Numbered from the stretch's first letter, positions 49,062 to 58,207 are shown. The stretch is DNA of 64,000 nt from Actinopolymorpha rutila (GCF_013407855.1 NZ_JACBZH010000001.1:1860001-1924000); one strand, 5' to 3'. Translations and numbers: made by a program. The notes: generated by a model not told the origin, from the sequence alone.

Positions 49062-49067
49062 TAGGGT
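49062..49067 (+). promoter_or_regulatory. -10 box for leaderless thiolase mRNA
   Basis: TAGGGT six bases before GTG 49074; no Shine-Dalgarno. Confidence 0.6.
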
Positions 49068-49073
49068 GGGGTC

Positions 49074-50264
49074 GTGGAAACCGTCATCGTCAGCGGCGCG
49101 CGCACCCCGATGGGGCGCCTGCTCGGCTCGCTCAGGGACTTCTCCGCCGTCGACCTCGGCGGGATCGCGATCAAGGCGGCTCTCGACCGGTCCGGCGTGT
49201 CACCGGACCAGGTGCAGTACGTCGTGATGGGCCACGTGCTGCAGGCCGGCGGCGGTCAGCTGACCGCCCGCCAGGCCGCAGTGAAGGCCGGCGTCCCGAT
49301 GACCGTCCCGGCGATCACGGTCAACAAGGTGTGCCTGTCCGGGCTGGACGCGATCGCGCTCGCCGACCAGCTCATCCGGCTCGGCGAGTTCGACATCGTG
49401 GTGGCCGGCGGCATGGAGTCGATGACGAACGCTCCCCACGTGCTGCCGCGCTCACGTACCGGAGTGAAGTACGGCAACGCCCAGCTCCTCGACTCGATGG
49501 AGCACGACGGGTTGTGGGACGTCTACACCGAGGCACCCATGGGCGTCCTGACCGACCGGCGCAACGCCGAGCTGGGGCTGACGCGGGAGGAGCAGGACGC
49601 GTTCGCTGCGCGCTCCCACCAGCGGGCCGCGGCCGCCGCGAAGGACGGCATCTTCGAAGCGGAGATCGCCCCGATCGAGGTGCCCCAGCGCAGGGGCGAG
49701 CCGCTGGTGGTCACCGCCGACGAGGGCATCCGCCCGGACACCACGGCCGACCGGCTGGCCGGGCTCTCCCCGGCGTTCACCCCCGAGGGGTCGATCACGG
49801 CCGGTTCCTCCTCCCCGATCTCCGACGGTGCCTGCGCGGTCGTCGTGGCCAGCAAGGCGGTGGCCGAGCGCCTGGGACTCAGCTGGATCGCCGAGATCGG
49901 TGCGCACGGCACCGTGGCCGGGCCGGACTCCTCGCTGCACTCCCAGCCCGCCGCGGCGATCCGGTCCGCGTGCGCCAAGGAGGGAATCACTCCCGCCGAC
50001 CTGGACCTGATCGAGATCAACGAGGCGTTCGCGGCGGTCGCGGTGCACTCGGTGCGCGAGCTCGGGGTCGACGAGGAACGCGTCAACGTGCACGGCGGGG
50101 CGATCGCGCTCGGCCACCCGCTCGGCATGTCGGGCGCCCGGCTCGTCCTGCACCTCGCGCTGGAGCTCGACCGCCGTGGCGGCGGTGTCGGCGCGGCCGC
50201 CCTGTGCGGCGGCGGTGGTCAGGGTGACGCGCTGGTCGTCCGGGCCGGCGGCGGACCCCGGTGA
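49074..50264 (+). CDS. Acetyl-CoA C-acetyltransferase (thiolase)
   Basis: Condenses or cleaves acetoacetyl-CoA. 396 residues in the thiolase fold. Nucleophilic Cys is C87 in TVNKVCLSG; the catalytic [17 protein letters not shown] and second Cys in [13 protein letters not shown] are intact, so it should be active. First gene of a thiolase-meaB pair joined by a GTGA overlap. With the 3-hydroxybutyryl-CoA dehydrogenase at 30996 it can feed C4 acyl-CoA metabolism. Confidence 0.94.
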   Translation: METVIVSGARTPMGRLLGSLRDFSAVDLGGIAIKAALDRSGVSPDQVQYVVMGHVLQAGGGQLTARQAAVKAGVPMTVPAITVNKVCLSGLDAIALADQLIRLGEFDIVVAGGMESMTNAPHVLPRSRTGVKYGNAQLLDSMEHDGLWDVYTEAPMGVLTDRRNAELGLTREEQDAFAARSHQRAAAAAKDGIFEAEIAPIEVPQRRGEPLVVTADEGIRPDTTADRLAGLSPAFTPEGSITAGSSSPISDGACAVVVASKAVAERLGLSWIAEIGAHGTVAGPDSSLHSQPAAAIRSACAKEGITPADLDLIEINEAFAAVAVHSVRELGVDEERVNVHGGAIALGHPLGMSGARLVLHLALELDRRGGGVGAAALCGGGGQGDALVVRAGGGPR

Positions 50265-51334
50265 GCGAGCCCGCCCCGAAGGCCGAGGCCGGCGGGGCAG
50301 CCGGGCACCGTGCGACCGGCCGGCGCCGGCGTTCGGTCCCAGATCTGGTCGAGGGCGCACGGGCAGGTGACCCGCGGGCGGTCGGCCGGCTGATCTCCCT
50401 GGTGGAGGACGCCTCGCCCGCACTGCGCGAGGTGGCGGCCACGCTCGCGCCGTACGCCGGGCAGGCCCGGGTCGTCGGCATCACCGGCGCGCCGGGGGTC
50501 GGCAAGTCGACCTGCACCTCCGCCCTCGTGGCCGCCTACCGCCGGCAGGGTCTGCGCGTGGGTGTCCTGGCAGTCGATCCGACGTCGCCGTTCTCCGGGG
50601 GAGCGCTGCTGGGCGACCGGGTCCGGATGCAGGACCACGCTACCGACCCCGAGGTCTTCATCCGTTCGATGGCCACCCGAGGACACCTCGGCGGACTGGC
50701 CTGGGCCACACCGCAGGCGGTTCGCGTCCTCGACGCGGCCGGTTGCGCGGTGATCCTGGTGGAGACGGTGGGGGTGGGCCAGTCCGAGGTCGAGGTCGCC
50801 GGGCTCGCCGACACCACGCTCGTCCTCCTCTCGCCCGGCATGGGCGACGCCGTGCAGGTGGCCAAGGCAGGACTGCTGGAGGTCGGTGACGTCTACGTCG
50901 TCAACAAGGCAGACCGGGAGGGCGCCGACCGCGTTCGCCGCGACCTGCGCAACATGCTCGCGCTGGGATCCTGGCCCGACGGTGCTTGGAGGCCGCCGAT
51001 CGTGTTGAGCGTCGCGACGACCGGCGAGGGGGTGGACGCCGTGGTGGAGGCGGTCGACCGGCACCACGCGTACGGCGTGGACACCGGCGAACTCGCCCGC
51101 CGCCGGGTCCGGCGGGCCCGCGCGGAGGTCGAGGCGCTGGCGCTGGTCGACCTGCGTACCCGCCTTGACCGGCTGCCCCGCGACCACCGCCTGGACGCCG
51201 TGGCCGCCCGCGTCGCCGAAGGCGATCTCGATCCGTACCGAGCGGCCGACGAGCTGGTCGGCCAGATGCTCGGTGACCAGCCGTCCAAGATCGGTGACCC
51301 CAACGGGGGTGCCACGGCGGCAAGATCTCGCTAG
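50261..51334 (+). CDS. meaB: Methylmalonyl-CoA mutase-associated GTPase MeaB
   Basis: G3E-family GTPase chaperone that protects and reloads adenosylcobalamin in acyl-CoA mutases. 357 residues. Walker [13 protein letters not shown] (near 75-86), switch with [19 protein letters not shown], Walker B-like [10 protein letters not shown], and the guanine-specificity NKAD motif ([13 protein letters not shown]). The C-terminal helical dimerisation arm is present. GTG start overlaps the thiolase stop. Likely client: the mutase at 54557 or another B12 mutase. Confidence 0.93.
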   Translation: MSEPAPKAEAGGAAGHRATGRRRRSVPDLVEGARAGDPRAVGRLISLVEDASPALREVAATLAPYAGQARVVGITGAPGVGKSTCTSALVAAYRRQGLRVGVLAVDPTSPFSGGALLGDRVRMQDHATDPEVFIRSMATRGHLGGLAWATPQAVRVLDAAGCAVILVETVGVGQSEVEVAGLADTTLVLLSPGMGDAVQVAKAGLLEVGDVYVVNKADREGADRVRRDLRNMLALGSWPDGAWRPPIVLSVATTGEGVDAVVEAVDRHHAYGVDTGELARRRVRRARAEVEALALVDLRTRLDRLPRDHRLDAVAARVAEGDLDPYRAADELVGQMLGDQPSKIGDPNGGATAARSR

Positions 51335-51411
51335 CATCGTCCGCGATGCCCGTTTGGTCAGACCTTTTGGCCGTCTGAGCCCGCGGTGTGGACGAGTGTG
51401 CCGTGCCCCAT

Positions 51412-51439
51412 TTGCCTTCCGGTCGAAACCACTTAGAGT
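51412..51439 (+). promoter_or_regulatory. Candidate housekeeping promoter for the small membrane protein-PH domain pair
   Basis: TTGCCT (51412-51417) and TAGAGT (51434-51439) with a 16-base spacer, about 60 bases before GTG 51501. Good match to the actinobacterial housekeeping pattern. Confidence 0.5.
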
Positions 51440-51500
51440 TCATGCTGGGCTACAACACGCGAAGGCCGCAGGGGAGCCCCCACGAGGGAGGAGTACGGTC

Positions 51501-51668
51501 GTGACAGCCGGTACTAAGAAAGTGGTCACCTGGCTTGTGATCGCCTTTGCCGCGTTCTATCTGGTCACCAGGCCGGAGAACGCCGCCGGCGCCGTCCGCG
51601 GGGCGGGCGCCTTGATTGGACAGGGCTTCCAGGCCCTCATCCAGTTCCTCAGTTCCGTGTTCGCGTGA
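51501..51668 (+). CDS. Small single-helix membrane protein
   Basis: 55 residues: basic start (VTAGTKKVV), one membrane helix (about 9-22), a polar stretch with RPENAAG and a second amphipathic helix (AGALIGQGFQALIQFLSSVFA). GTG 51501 follows GGGAGGAG by seven bases, a strong signal that the gene is real. It overlaps the PH-domain gene by GTGA, and this pair is found together in related genomes as I recall. Function unknown; probably a membrane partner of the PH protein. Confidence 0.75.
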   Translation: MTAGTKKVVTWLVIAFAAFYLVTRPENAAGAVRGAGALIGQGFQALIQFLSSVFA

Positions 51669-52312
51669 CCGGACCCGTTCGATGGGTCAGGCGCAGCTTT
51701 GCTGACCCGAAGATCGTGCGGCACCTTCTCGCCGACGAGGGCGAGGTGGTCGTCGATGAGGTACGCCACCACTGGGTGGTCTTCATCATTCCGGTACTCG
51801 AGTGTGTCGGCGCGTTGCTGTTGCTGGGGGCCATGATCAACCTCCCCGTCAACCTGGCATGGGTGCCGTTCATCGCTGCGCTCGTCCTGCTCGCTCACGC
51901 GGGCGCTCGGGCGTTGATCGAACACATGGACAGATTCGTCATCACCAACATGCGGGTGTTCCGGGTGAGCGGGGTCATGACCAAGAAGATCGCCACGACT
52001 CCCATCATGCGGATCCTCGACATCACCGTGGACAAGCCGTTCGTCGGCCGAATCCTCGGTTACGGGCACTTCATCTTCGAGAACGCCGCGCAGGAGCAGG
52101 GCCTGCGCATCATCAAGTTCGTCGGCAAACCCGACCAGCGAGACCTCACGATCCAGCGGCTGCTGCAGCGTTCCGGTCTGCGAGCCACGGCCAAGGACGA
52201 CGAGGGCGACGGATCGAGCTCGACGATCGTGAAGGCACCGGCTGGCGCCCGGCCCCGCGCCAACCATCCGCGCCGTCCCGGCCCGCCCACCGCGCGCCGG
52301 TTCCCGCGCTGA
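51665..52312 (+). CDS. Bacterial PH domain membrane protein (YdbS/YdbT-like)
   Basis: 215 residues. Two membrane helices (about 39-58 and 63-82) then a bPH2 domain (about 88-170) with RFVITNMRVFRVSGVMTKK and IMRILDITVDKPFVGRILGYG, the signature linking PH strands in YdbS-type proteins. The tail is Pro/Arg-rich and basic. Translationally coupled to the 55-residue membrane protein. Role unknown; membrane-lipid or peptide binding is suggested by the fold only. Confidence 0.85.
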   Translation: MTGPVRWVRRSFADPKIVRHLLADEGEVVVDEVRHHWVVFIIPVLECVGALLLLGAMINLPVNLAWVPFIAALVLLAHAGARALIEHMDRFVITNMRVFRVSGVMTKKIATTPIMRILDITVDKPFVGRILGYGHFIFENAAQEQGLRIIKFVGKPDQRDLTIQRLLQRSGLRATAKDDEGDGSSSTIVKAPAGARPRANHPRRPGPPTARRFPR

Positions 52313-52741
52313 GGGCCGCGCCGGCGTTCCGCCGACCGAACGCCGCGCCGGCTCCCGTCGGCCCTCCGACCCTCCTCGGGCGCCGTCTCTGGCCCCGCTC
52401 CGGCTTCGTTCCGGATCTCGTTTCGGACTTCGTTCGTCTTCGTTCCGGACTTCGTTCCGGCTGCTGAAATCCTCCGGTGTGGCCGCTCATGCGCCCTCCG
52501 TTCCCGAGCTCACCAGTCCGGCCACTCCCAGCTGTTGTGGGTATGCTCGCGAGGTCATCGCGACGGGTGGATGAATGATGAGATAACGCTCAGTGGTCAA
52601 CACTCGCGGCGGAACCACCATCCGTCACCACTCGTCTATCGTCAGGGTTGACTGACTGGGTGCCACATGGCACTTGGGTATCGGCACGTCACCACCAGTT
52701 CCCGCCGATATCCACCCGCACCGAGAGGAGCCGGCTGGTCA
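52313..52741. other. Intergenic region before the PAP2 gene
   Basis: 429 bases, no supported gene. Contains the 12-bp repeat cluster at 52404-52461 and, at 52637-52642, TATCGT as a possible -10 box for the phosphatase gene. GAGAGGAG at 52723-52730 is its ribosome-binding site. An in-frame ATG at 52667 exists but is less likely than 52742. Confidence 0.45.
52404..52461. repeat. Five-copy 12-base repeat cluster
   Basis: Units of CTTCGTTCCGGA type start at 52404, 52416, 52428 (shortened to ten bases), 52438 and 52450. Non-coding as far as can be seen; position is 92 bases past the PH gene stop. Confidence 0.7.
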
Positions 52742-53791
52742 ATGCATGGCCGAGTCTCCGAGCCGCACCGAGACGAGACCCGCCGCGACGTGCAGAGTCG
52801 CGAGGAGTCTCCGGACGCCGAGCTCACCACCACCCCGTCCCACACCGACGAGACCGCCCGCCCGGTTCTGCGTTTTCCGGTGCTGGCGGCACTGCTGCTC
52901 GTCGGCGTCGTGGCCATCCTGCTCGACCTTGCGAGCGGCGGGCCCCTGCTCCGGCTGGACGAGGTCATCGCCCACATCTGGAAGTTCAAGGGACCGTACG
53001 AGTACGGCTACGCCGATGCGGTCGACCGGATCGGCCAGCGGCTCATCTGTCTGCCGCTGTTGTTCGGCGTCGCGTACTACCTCAGTCGCCGCATCCGCAG
53101 CATCCGCCCGCTGGTCATCGCTGTGGGTGCCACCCTCGGGCTGAACTTCACGATCGGCGTCATCAAGCTCGCCAGCGGCCGGGAGAGTCCGCGTACCGGC
53201 GGGCCGGCGTTGTTCACCGGTGACAACGTGCTCTTTCCGTCCGGCCACACCGCCAACGTGATCTTCGTCTACGGGCTGGTCGTGGCGCTGCTCGTGCGGT
53301 ACGGCAACGTCAGTACGCGCCGGCGATGGCTGCTGATCGGCCTGGTCGCGGCGGCAGAGGTGCTGATGACGGTGATCTCGGTCTACCGGCACACGCACTG
53401 GTTCAGCGACCTGATCGCCGGCACGATGGTCGGCGGCGCGGTGCTGCAGGTGTCGTTGCTGGCCGACCTGCACTGGAACGAAGTGCGTCGATGGCTACGC
53501 CGGCTGGCAGGCCCGACCTGGGTGGCCGTCGAGTGGGCGGTCGGGCTGATCCGGCCGCGGGTCGTCCCTCCCGCGAAGGCGGTCGCACAGCGGGTGCATG
53601 CCGGCAGCACCGATCCGCGCCTGTCCGATGGCCGGCCTGCTGCGCGGCCGGATGCCCGCCGTGACCCCCGAGCTGGTGCGCGACCCGATGCCCGCGCCGG
53701 TGTGCGAACGGACGCCCGGCCGGATGTTCGACCCGGCGAGCGCACCGACCCCGCAGAAGCCGGGACCTCCAGTACGGCCCGGCCCGACTAG
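52742..53791 (+). CDS. PAP2 superfamily membrane phosphatase
   Basis: Lipid phosphatase/undecaprenyl pyrophosphatase-like enzyme. 349 residues, six membrane helices over about 43-245. Active-site motifs: KLASGRESP (142-150), PSGHTAN (166-172) and RHTHWFSD (216-223), holding the nucleophilic and general-acid His. The C-terminal 80 residues are disordered with repeated PDAR/DARxD units. ATG 52742 follows GAGAGGAG at eleven bases. Probably recycles lipid carriers or dephosphorylates phosphatidic acid; substrate not decidable. Confidence 0.88.
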   Translation: MHGRVSEPHRDETRRDVQSREESPDAELTTTPSHTDETARPVLRFPVLAALLLVGVVAILLDLASGGPLLRLDEVIAHIWKFKGPYEYGYADAVDRIGQRLICLPLLFGVAYYLSRRIRSIRPLVIAVGATLGLNFTIGVIKLASGRESPRTGGPALFTGDNVLFPSGHTANVIFVYGLVVALLVRYGNVSTRRRWLLIGLVAAAEVLMTVISVYRHTHWFSDLIAGTMVGGAVLQVSLLADLHWNEVRRWLRRLAGPTWVAVEWAVGLIRPRVVPPAKAVAQRVHAGSTDPRLSDGRPAARPDARRDPRAGARPDARAGVRTDARPDVRPGERTDPAEAGTSSTARPD

Positions 53792-53901
53792 GGCGTGGAT
53801 CCGAGCAACTGGGCTGGCCCGCCCCCGGAGCGTGCCCGATCGGTGGCTCAGGTCCGGACCGGTTCCTGGGCACCTCCGCCTCGCCTGTTACGTTCCTTTT
53901 C

Positions 53902-54417
53902 ATGGCGAAGAGGCGGCCCCTACCGTTCGACCCCGTCCAGGAGGCGGCACGCCAGTGGGCACACCACTTCGGAGCGGACGCGGCTGTCGAGCCGATGCGG
54001 GCGGTCACCTCCCTGATGCGGGTGCAGCAGATCGTGCTCTCCCGGCTGGACGAGATCCTGAGGCGCTACGACCTGACCTTCGCGAGGTATGAGGCGTTGG
54101 TGCTGCTGACCTTCACCCGTACCGGCGCCCTGCCGCTGGGGAAGATGGGCGAACGACTCCAGGTGCACCCCACCTCGGTGACCTCGATCGTGCGGCGGCT
54201 CGAACGTGACGGACTGGTCCGGCGTACGCCTCACCCGGAGGACGGCCGCGGCGTGCTGGCCGAGGTGACCGACGAGGGGCGCGACGTGGTCAAGGCGACC
54301 ACCAAGGACCTGGTGGGGATGAGGTTCGGGTTCGACGCGCTCGACGACGACAGCCTCGCCACCGTGCACGAACTGCTCACGCGGGTGCGCCGCGAGGCCG
54401 GCGACTTCCTCACCTGA
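53902..54417 (+). CDS. MarR family transcriptional regulator
   Basis: 171 residues, winged helix-turn-helix. DNA-binding region LGKMGERLQVHPTSVTSIVRRLERDGLVRR (about 75-104) followed by the wing HPEDGRGVLAEVTDEG. Its position upstream of the B12-mutase gene matches that of AbsC (a zinc-responsive MarR protein) in S. coelicolor, as I recall the map; orthology is not proven. TACGTT lies seven bases before the ATG with no Shine-Dalgarno. A 22-bp palindrome lies downstream on the mutase promoter and is a candidate target. Confidence 0.85.
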   Translation: MAKRRPLPFDPVQEAARQWAHHFGADAAVEPMRAVTSLMRVQQIVLSRLDEILRRYDLTFARYEALVLLTFTRTGALPLGKMGERLQVHPTSVTSIVRRLERDGLVRRTPHPEDGRGVLAEVTDEGRDVVKATTKDLVGMRFGFDALDDDSLATVHELLTRVRREAGDFLT

Positions 54418-54487
54418 CCCCTCGAACGGGTCCTGGGAAAGGCCCCGCCTGAGGGGACGAAACCTTCCGAACCCCCTACCGGCTGCG

Positions 54488-54509
54488 GATAGTTGGACAT
54501 CCTACTATC
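54488..54509. promoter_or_regulatory. 22-bp near-perfect palindrome over the mutase -10 box
   Basis: Left half GATAGTTGGA (54488-54497), CA, right half TCCTACTATC (54500-54509): nine of ten positions pair. The right half contains TACTAT (54503-54508), a good -10 box, so a bound dimer would repress the mutase. Size fits MarR-family sites, and a MarR gene ends 70 bases upstream. Confidence 0.6.
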
Positions 54510-54556
54510 GTGGCAGTGGCGCCTCACGAGGGCGGCCACGTCAGTCGGGAGGACCT

Positions 54557-56287
54557 ATGCGGGCCGAAGACATCGAGGCGGGCCGGCGCCGCTGGCAGCA
54601 GCGTTACGACGCAGCGGCCGGGCAGGCCAAACCGGGCGAGGGCAAGCCGGGCGAGGGCGGCGAAACGCGCGACCGGCAGGACCGGGCACGCCGTACGACA
54701 GTGTCCGGGATGGAGGTGGACCCGGTCTACGGCCCGCCGCCGGACACGGACGAGCCGCGGTTCGAGCGGATCGGCTGGCCTGGTGAGTACCCCTTCACCC
54801 GCGGCCTGTATGCCACCGGCTACCGCGGGCGCACCTGGACCATCCGGCAGTTCGCCGGCTTCGGCAACGCCAGGCAGACCAACGAGCGCTACCGCATGAT
54901 CCTCGCCGCCGGAGGTGGGGGACTGTCCGTGGCGTTCGACATGCCGACGCTGATGGGCCGCGACTCCGACGAACCGCGCTCGCTCGGCGAGGTAGGGCAC
55001 TGCGGCGTGGCGATCGACTCCGCCGCCGACATGGACGTGCTGTTCGAGGGCATTCCGCTGGGCGAGGTCACCACGTCGATGACCATCTCCGGCCCGGCCA
55101 TCCCGATCTTCTGCATGTACCTCGTCGCCGCCGAGCGACAGGGCGTGGACATCTCCACCCTCAACGGCACGCTGCAGACCGACATCTTCAAGGAGTACAT
55201 CGCGCAGAAGGAGTGGCTGTTCGCGCCGCAGCCACACCTGCGGCTGATCGGCGACCTGATGGAGTTCTGCTCCAAGGAGATTCCGGCGTACAAGCCCCTG
55301 TCGGTGTCCGGCTACCACATCCGTGAGGCCGGTTCGACCGCCGCGCAGGAGCTGGCGTACACCCTGGCGGACGGGTTCGCCTACGTCGAGCTGGGCCTGT
55401 CGCGGGGGCTGGACGTCGACGTGTTCGCGCCCGGTCTGTCGTTCTTCTTCGACAGCCACGTGGACTTCTTCGAGGAGATCGCGAAGTTCCGCGCGGCCCG
55501 GCGGATCTGGGCGCGGTGGATGCGGGAGGTGTACGGCGCGAAGACCGACCGGGCGGCGTGGTTGCGGTTCCACACCCAGACCGCCGGTGTCTCGCTCACC
55601 GCCCAGCAGCCGTACAACAACGTCGTCCGGACCGCGGTGGAGGCACTCGCGGCCGTGCTCGGCGGGACGAACTCCCTGCACACGAACGCGTTCGACGAGA
55701 CGCTCGCGCTGCCGTCGGAGCAGTCCGCGGAGGTGGCGCTGCGCACTCAGCAGGTGCTGCTGGAGGAGACCGGCGTGGCCAACGTCGCCGACCCGTTGGG
55801 CGGTTCGTGGTACGTCGAGGCGCTGACGGACCGGATGGAGGCCGAGGCGGAGGAGGTGTTCGCCCGGATCAGGGAGCTGAGCGACGACGGCACCATCACG
55901 GCGGGGCTGCTGCGCGGCATCGACGACGGGTACTTCACCGGGGAGATCGCCGAGGCGGCGTTCGACTACCAACAGGCGCTGGAGCGCGGTGAGAAGAAGA
56001 TCGTCGGGGTCAACGCGCACACCAGCACGGTCAGCGGACCTGTGGAGATTCTCCGGGTGAGCCACGAGGTCGAGGCCGAACAGTGTCGCGTGCTCGGCGA
56101 ACGCAGGCGCTCCCGTTCGCAAGCCGAGGTTGACGCCGCGCTGCGGAAGCTGGCCGAGGTTGCCCGTACCGAACAGAACATGGTGCCGGTGATCCTGGCC
56201 GCCGCCCGGGCGGAGGCGACGCTGGGCGAGATCTGCGGCGTACTCAAGGACGAGTGGGGCGACTACCGCGAGCCGGCGCGGTTCTGA
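54557..56287 (+). CDS. icmA: Acyl-CoA mutase large subunit, isobutyryl-CoA mutase-like
   Basis: Adenosylcobalamin-dependent carbon-skeleton mutase, catalytic TIM-barrel only. 576 residues; the B12-binding (DxHxxG) domain is absent, so a separate small subunit is needed, as in IcmA/IcmB. Substrate-selecting residues: F99 in WTIRQFAGFGN where methylmalonyl-CoA mutase has Tyr, and Q217 in IAQKEW where it has Arg. F/Q is the isobutyryl-CoA mutase pattern (isobutyryl-CoA to n-butyryl-CoA). No small-subunit gene lies in this window. ATG 54557 follows GGGAGGAC. The N-terminal 50 residues are polar and variable. Confidence 0.85.
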   Translation: MRAEDIEAGRRRWQQRYDAAAGQAKPGEGKPGEGGETRDRQDRARRTTVSGMEVDPVYGPPPDTDEPRFERIGWPGEYPFTRGLYATGYRGRTWTIRQFAGFGNARQTNERYRMILAAGGGGLSVAFDMPTLMGRDSDEPRSLGEVGHCGVAIDSAADMDVLFEGIPLGEVTTSMTISGPAIPIFCMYLVAAERQGVDISTLNGTLQTDIFKEYIAQKEWLFAPQPHLRLIGDLMEFCSKEIPAYKPLSVSGYHIREAGSTAAQELAYTLADGFAYVELGLSRGLDVDVFAPGLSFFFDSHVDFFEEIAKFRAARRIWARWMREVYGAKTDRAAWLRFHTQTAGVSLTAQQPYNNVVRTAVEALAAVLGGTNSLHTNAFDETLALPSEQSAEVALRTQQVLLEETGVANVADPLGGSWYVEALTDRMEAEAEEVFARIRELSDDGTITAGLLRGIDDGYFTGEIAEAAFDYQQALERGEKKIVGVNAHTSTVSGPVEILRVSHEVEAEQCRVLGERRRSRSQAEVDAALRKLAEVARTEQNMVPVILAAARAEATLGEICGVLKDEWGDYREPARF

Positions 56288-56382
56288 CCGACCGGGCCGG
56301 CCGCGGACGGTCGTGTCGATGACCGGCCGCGACGAGCCTGGTCGGGTTTGACGGGGCACCCGCGCGTCGGTGTGATGGAGCC

Positions 56383-57843
56383 ATGACCGATCTCGGTGGT
56401 AGCCCGCGCGAGCCGGTGTGGCTCGGCGTCGACCTCGGTACCCAGGGCGTTCGGGTGGTGGCCACGACGGCCACCGGGTCGGTGGTGGCGAAGGCGACCG
56501 CGCCGCTGCGCAGCACCCGCGACGGCGTGCGTCACGAACAGGACCCGCAGGAGTGGTGGTCGGCGTTCGTGCGTGCCGCGGGCGAGGTGACCGGGCAGCT
56601 CGCCGGCAGGCCGGTGGAGGGCCTGGCGGTGTGCAGTACGTCCGGGACGGTGCTGTTCGTCGAGGACGTGCCCGGCGAGCCCGCCCGCCCGGTGACTCCC
56701 GCGCTGATGTACGACGACGGGCGAGCCGCTGAGCAGGCCGCCCGGCTCGCCGCCGACCCGGCCCCGGGATGGGCAGCGGCGGGTGCGCGTCCGCAGGCGT
56801 CGTGGGGGCTGGCGAAGGCGCTGTGGTTGCTGGCGGAGTACGACGTGCCGGAGTCCGCACGACTGGCCCACCAGGCCGACGTGGTGACCGCCCGGCTGGC
56901 CGGTACGGCCGCTGCCACCGACTGGAGCCACGCACTGAAGAGCGGCGTCGACCTGGTGCGTACCGACTGGCCGCACGACGTGCTCGACCGGCACGGGCTG
57001 CCCGCCAAGCGGCTTCCCGCTGTGGTGGCGCCCGGAGCGCCGATCGGCGAGGTGGGCGCGCGGGCGGCCGAACTCACCGGCATCCCCGCGGGAACGCTGA
57101 TCCTCGCCGGCCTCACCGACGGGTGCGCGGCCCAGGTCGCGTCGGGTGCGCTGTACCCGGGTGCGTGGAACTTCGTGCTGGGTACGACGCTGGTCCTCAA
57201 GGGTACGACCACCGAGCCGGTGCACGACCCGAGCGGCGCGGTCTACTCCCATCGCAGCCCGGACGGCGGCTGGTGGCCGGGTGGTGCGTCCAGTGCCGGC
57301 GCGGGAGTGCTGGCGCGGGAGTTTCCCGACGCCGACCTCGAGGCGCTGGACGCCGCCGCGGAGGCGTTCGAGCCGGCGAGCGCGCTGGCGTATCCCCTGG
57401 TGGGCAAGGGAGAACGCTTCCCGATCACCCGGCCGGACGCGATCGGTTTCCTGACCGGCGATCCGTCGGGTCCGGCGGAACGCCACGCGGCCTACCTGCA
57501 GGGCGTGGCGTTCGTGGAGCGGCTGTGCCTGGAACACGTGCAGCGGCTGGGTGCGTCGGTCGGCCCGGTGGTGACGCTGACCGGCGGCGGCGCGCGGAGT
57601 TCGTACTGGCCGAGATTGCACGCGGACGTTCTCGACCGGGAGATCGTGGTGCCGGAGGTGACCGACGGCGCGTTCGGGATGGCAGTCGTCGCGGCCTCGC
57701 CGGCGCACGGCTCGCTTGCCGACGCGGCCGCGGCGATGGTGCGCGAACGCGTGCGCCATGCACCCCGGCCGCAGGCGGTCGGACGGTTCGACGAGGCGTA
57801 CGGCCGCTGGCTGGACGAACTCAGGTCCCGCCGCTGGAGATAG
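56383..57843 (+). CDS. FGGY family carbohydrate kinase
   Basis: 486 residues, two actin-like domains. GVDLGTQGVRVVA (phosphate 1 loop, about 11-23), the catalytic Asp in LAGLTDGCAAQVASGA, the ATP-binding GTTLVLKGT and TGGGARS all fit the xylulokinase/gluconokinase branch of the FGGY family. Substrate unknown; the sugar ABC importer 3 kb downstream may be unrelated. ATG 56383 is preceded by GGAG-like sequence. Confidence 0.85.
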   Translation: MTDLGGSPREPVWLGVDLGTQGVRVVATTATGSVVAKATAPLRSTRDGVRHEQDPQEWWSAFVRAAGEVTGQLAGRPVEGLAVCSTSGTVLFVEDVPGEPARPVTPALMYDDGRAAEQAARLAADPAPGWAAAGARPQASWGLAKALWLLAEYDVPESARLAHQADVVTARLAGTAAATDWSHALKSGVDLVRTDWPHDVLDRHGLPAKRLPAVVAPGAPIGEVGARAAELTGIPAGTLILAGLTDGCAAQVASGALYPGAWNFVLGTTLVLKGTTTEPVHDPSGAVYSHRSPDGGWWPGGASSAGAGVLAREFPDADLEALDAAAEAFEPASALAYPLVGKGERFPITRPDAIGFLTGDPSGPAERHAAYLQGVAFVERLCLEHVQRLGASVGPVVTLTGGGARSSYWPRLHADVLDREIVVPEVTDGAFGMAVVAASPAHGSLADAAAAMVRERVRHAPRPQAVGRFDEAYGRWLDELRSRRWR

Positions 57844-57853
57844 GGCGGGTTGG

Positions 57854-58207
57854 TCAGCGAAGGCCCTGGTGCGCGGCCCACATCGCACCGGCGCGGTGGG
57901 CGGCCTCAGCGACCAGCTTCGCCAGCTCCGGCCGGTCAGGGACGGAGAACGACACGTAGTTGCCCCGGCCACCGGCGGTGGGGCGACCGTAGGCCTTCGC
58001 GGCGAGGTGCCCGCTGGGGAGGAGCCGCACGTTGAGAGTGGTCAGCGTGAACTCCTCACCGCGTCGGGTGTCCGTCCAGCGCAGTGCTTCCGGGACGGTG
58101 ACGTTGATCGCCAGAGCACTCACCTCGATGTCGAGGTCCCTGTCGAGGTCCATGTCGAGGTCCCTGTCGGCGACCCTGTCCATGTCCTTGTTGACGTCAC
58201 CGCTCAT
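57854..58207 (-). CDS. Hypothetical protein with Asp/Arg-repeat N-terminus
   Basis: 117 residues. The first 30 are a repetitive VNKDMDRVADRDLDMDLDRD-type stretch coded by imperfect 9/18-base DNA repeats at 58125-58185. The remainder is a small alpha/beta domain (INVTVPEALRWTDTRRGEEFTLTTLNVRLL...NYVSFSVPDRPELAKLVAEAAHRAG) conserved in appearance but not recognised. The repeat could mean the true start is further in. Function unknown. Confidence 0.55.
   Translation of the reverse strand: MSGDVNKDMDRVADRDLDMDLDRDLDIEVSALAINVTVPEALRWTDTRRGEEFTLTTLNVRLLPSGHLAAKAYGRPTAGGRGNYVSFSVPDRPELAKLVAEAAHRAGAMWAAHQGLR

Noticed and set aside
54557..56287. Methylmalonyl-CoA mutase
   Set aside because: No B12-binding domain, and the residues at the two substrate-selecting positions are Phe and Gln instead of Tyr and Arg.
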